NCBI GenBank assembly: GCA_014549065.1
Contig: JACDOX010000007.1
Span: 3,498,417 to 3,562,416, forward strand
Source: Cardinalis cardinalis
Taxonomy: Eukaryota; Chordata; Aves; Passeriformes; Cardinalidae
Reading direction: 5' to 3'
Length of the DNA stretch: 64,000 nt
Under the pieces are notes generated by a model, which was not told the DNA's origin, searched no databases, and saw only the letters and a list, made by a program, of their open reading frames with translations. Shown piece by piece: positions 60,701 to 64,000 of this stretch (its first letter is position 1; every line of letters starts with the position of its first letter). Both the position numbers and the translations under genes were made by a program.

Positions 60701-63700
60701 ATACATTGTCATGGGTTACATTTGCTTCCTATTTTGGCCCTTTCCAGTAATATACCATATTCTGGGTCACAGGTAATGGCAATTTTCCTAATTTTGTTAA
60801 TAACACTAAATATCAACCTGTGTAATCTCCAGACATTGAAATGTGCAGAAACGTATATGAAAGTTTTCAGTAACTGAATCCCTAAGGAGACCTGTGCTGA
60901 GGGTGTAGTCCAGCAGTTCATTAGAGCTCTAATTTTAAAACAAAATTGCATGACATGAAAAGAAAGGATAAATATTTTAATTTTTCAGAATTTTTTGATA
61001 ATGCAATAAAAATTTTGCATTTCCTGTATTAACTTTATAAGTGCAATATAAATTAGCTTGACTTTAGTAGCTGCAAAAATCATTTAATAACGTGTTCCTC
61101 CTATGCTAATATTTAGAACCAGTTAAATATTTTCATTGGAATTTGGTATTGTAGATTGATTCTTTTTTCCCCTGTTTTTTGTGAATTTGTTTTTTAATCT
61201 TGGAGAGAATAAAACACTTTTGCTTTTGAAACATTGAAGTCAGTTAGTTAAAAGAGGCTTACTGATTTTTATCCAGAGTGTAAAGATTGTGATCAGTTTC
61301 TGGGTTGCTGCCATCAATATACATTTAGGTTATGCGGGATTTTGTCTTAATATGATCAGTCTTTATTTATGTAAAGTAGAATTCTGACACCATTGATCTG
61401 TATTATTAAAATGCATAGAGCAGCTATCATATCCTGGGCTTCTGCTGAAATATGCTTTTAATTGAAGCAGAATTGTAGCAATATATTACCAATGTGAATC
61501 TAGTTAAGANTACAGCATTGACTGCAGTGCTTCATTGTTGTACCACGGGCTCTGCTTTGTGGCATTGAGTGTAAATGCTGCCATGTGTCTGTGAGAGTTG
61601 CTTAGTGCAGGAAGTGATCATATGGAGACTTTATTCTGAAAGATGTGCACTTCCACTTGACATGACACACGGTGTTTGTCCGTGAGAAGAAAGGCTGGAG
61701 CCGTANGATGTTTGTGTTTTAGATAAATATTTTAGNCAGACAGTTAATACTCTGAAAAGGGGGAGTTCATGCCCATATCTAGCTTAATAGTGCCTCAGTA
61801 TAGCAAATAATTCTGAAGAAGTCCTTTAACTTTGCTTTCTAGAAAAAGGAAAAATAGGGGAGGCAGAAAACAGTAGCTTAAAAAATGAGGTTCAGGAGTA
61901 AAAACACTGAAGAGAAGCTGGAGTTTTTACACCTTTCTCCATCTGCAGTGCAAAGGGTAGGTGCTGTGACTCCCTGTGGTACGTTTCATGGTGCTCTAGC
62001 TGCTGAGTGACTCNGAAAAAAAGCCAAAATGGGAAGGAATAGAAACCTTACACTTACCATTTTCATTTGCCATAAAGTGCTAAGCTGATTCAGTTCAGTT
62101 CTTACCCATGAATGTCAGTTTTCATGTACTTAGTGTAAAATTAAATTATTAACATTGATTTTGGGAGCATCAATTGAGACCTTAAATACATGTGCTAATA
62201 TTTACACGATAGGAACCTTAGTTTCAATGCTAATGAGATTTTAGTCATCATGACTATGTAAAGTGTGTTGAAAAGCAAATGGGAAGTGAACATCTCAAAG
62301 AGAGTATATAAAATAACTTCGAAAAAATTTGAAATCATGTTCATGTCAACTGCTTTTCAAGAGACAAGAACAGACAGATCTCCAATACAATCAAAAGGTG
62401 GTACATTGGGAATGGACAGAAATGTGTGTGTTTTACACAGTGCAACGCTGGAGCAGTGTTTCTCGCTGTCACAGGCTATTATTGTTGTGACTCAGATTTA
62501 AAAAATCCTTCACCAGCTGTCTCTGTTGGCTTGGGAAATGATGTTATTCTTCTCCTGAAAATGCAGGTATTTACAGGAATATTAGTTAGGAAGGAAGGGT
62601 ATGGTAGGCAATTGGCATATCTGTTAATACACAGTCATTAGAAGTTAGCAAACTTTCTCTTTTGACCAAATTATTTTAGTAGTCTTGAATAAATATGACT
62701 GAAACTGTCAGAAATATCTGTTGTAGTCTAGATCTTGAATCAGGAGAAAACTGATCAGAAATGGTCTAATGTTTCCATTGTTCCTGGTCAGTTATCATCA
62801 TCTCTTGTCCCATGCAATAGGTTTGGTTGAAAGTTTTATAAGTAGATAAGGGTGTATTTCATATATTGTTGTTTATTTGCAAAAAATAACCTCCCATTCC
62901 CAAATAAGTCAGGGATTTCAATTTTTAGGGACATATTGGTACATAAATACTGATACATGAGCAAACAGAAATGAAAGTCAGTTTTATAACATGTTTTTCA
63001 GGCACTTAAAAGAAATTGTGGATGCCAAAGTAGAGAACTGCTTCCCTAGAGTGAATAAAATTTAGCAATGTAAGTCCAGTTGCTTTAACAAAGCATACAT
63101 TCCAATACTGCAAGCAGTCTAAAATTATCATCATCAGTGAGTGCATTAATGAAACCTTGTTTTTCTTGTAATTTCAGACTGCAAAAACAAGTCTTTGGGG
63201 CATAATAAGATGATAGCATACGGTATCTGTTTTAATAAATGATGTTCAGATAGAAAATACTATCGGATGTTTATATTTTGAAATCTTCATTGTTAAGTTT
63301 TTCTTTATTTGGCGAATGTTATTGCCCATGGTGGCCACAGTCACAGGCAAAACAGGCCTGTCTTGATGATTTAAAAAATAACCCAAAAAAAACCACCAGG
63401 AAAAAAAAAATTTCCTCTCATGTACTACTCAGTGACTCAATTTTTTTCTGGCGTAGGGTTATTCTGTTGACTGATTACCACTGGATTTTATTTATGCTTT
63501 TTAATTAACAATTACAGTTTAAATATCTCATATAAATCTATGGTCTGGGGGGGTGTTTGTTGAACTTTATTATGTTGTCTGAGCATGCAAAAATATCACA
63601 ATATTTGATTTCACTAGATCCCTGCTTTGTAGTGGTTCTCTTTATCTTTTAGAGGATCAAAAATGACTGATTCATTTTGGGTTGGTCTTGGTTCCAGTTT

Positions 63701-64000
63701 ATGTAATTTCACTACAGAAACTCTTCTTTGAGAACAAGAGTCTGCAAGCCGTTACTTTATATTTTTAAAAAGCATATTGCAGCTAAGGACTGTTCAACGA
63801 ATACAATTTTATGGGTTGTAATGAGGGAGCTTCAAATAATATTCACCTTTAATTCCTATAATATTATTGCAACAATGAATAAAGTGCTTAATTACCTTTC
63901 CAGTATGTCAGGGTCTTTTCTTTTTCTAAATATGCTATAGGAAATAAGCACAAAGGATTTAAATTGATCTCTTTTTATACTCATCTGCTCGCATAATTGA

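Larger units (their letters stand above)
35693..64000 (+). other. ZNF407: 5' part of the next ZNF407 intron, over 28.3 kb
   Basis: After the GTAAGG donor I find no exon that would enter in phase 1 and continue the ZNF407 C-terminus, so the next exon is outside the window. Reading on from the donor without splicing gives 32 codons before a TGA at 35788-35790. The region contains an old CR1 3' end near 41.3 kb and a solo LTR at 45195-45758. It also has an AT-rich stretch near 44.5-44.8 kb and several complex, non-repetitive stretches (for example 50190-50460, 57900-58400 and 61230-61720) that could be conserved non-coding DNA. No other gene is supportable. Confidence 0.8.

Overview
The window is vertebrate genomic DNA, most probably from a bird and probably a member of Neoaves. 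The evidence is a low gene density, an AT-rich background, GT-AG introns, a CR1-type LINE tail with the bird-typical terminal motif, and a solo endogenous-retrovirus LTR of a type I know from neoavian assemblies. Isolated single N bases are scattered throughout, which points to a draft or consensus assembly.

Only one gene is supported, on the + strand. Three internal coding exons (1358-1441, 9444-9564, 35514-35692) join in frame with phases 1-1, 1-2 and 2-1. Together they encode four consecutive C2H2 zinc fingers and a short tail. I recognise this as the C-terminal finger block of ZNF407, a large nuclear multi-zinc-finger protein. The 5' part of the gene and the last coding exon(s) lie outside the window. 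The coding total is 384 bases, about 0.6% of the sequence; the rest is intron.

Layout: 1-1357 is the tail of an upstream intron. 1442-9443 is an 8.0-kb intron with a CA microsatellite. 9565-35513 is a 25.9-kb intron with a TTTA repeat, a compound TTA/TTG/TGC microsatellite, a GGTT microsatellite, a 55-bp tandem duplication, an antisense LINE reverse-transcriptase fragment near 27.0 kb and a CR1 3' end near 32.0 kb. 35693-64000 is the start of an intron longer than 28.3 kb, with an old CR1 3' end near 41.3 kb and the solo LTR at 45195-45758.

No tRNA, rRNA, CRISPR array, intact transposon or second protein gene could be supported. The other open frames are short and show no recognisable domain. 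I do not see an undescribed biological system here. The most useful points are the finger-array details, the decayed mobile elements and several complex intronic stretches that could be tested as conserved regulatory elements.
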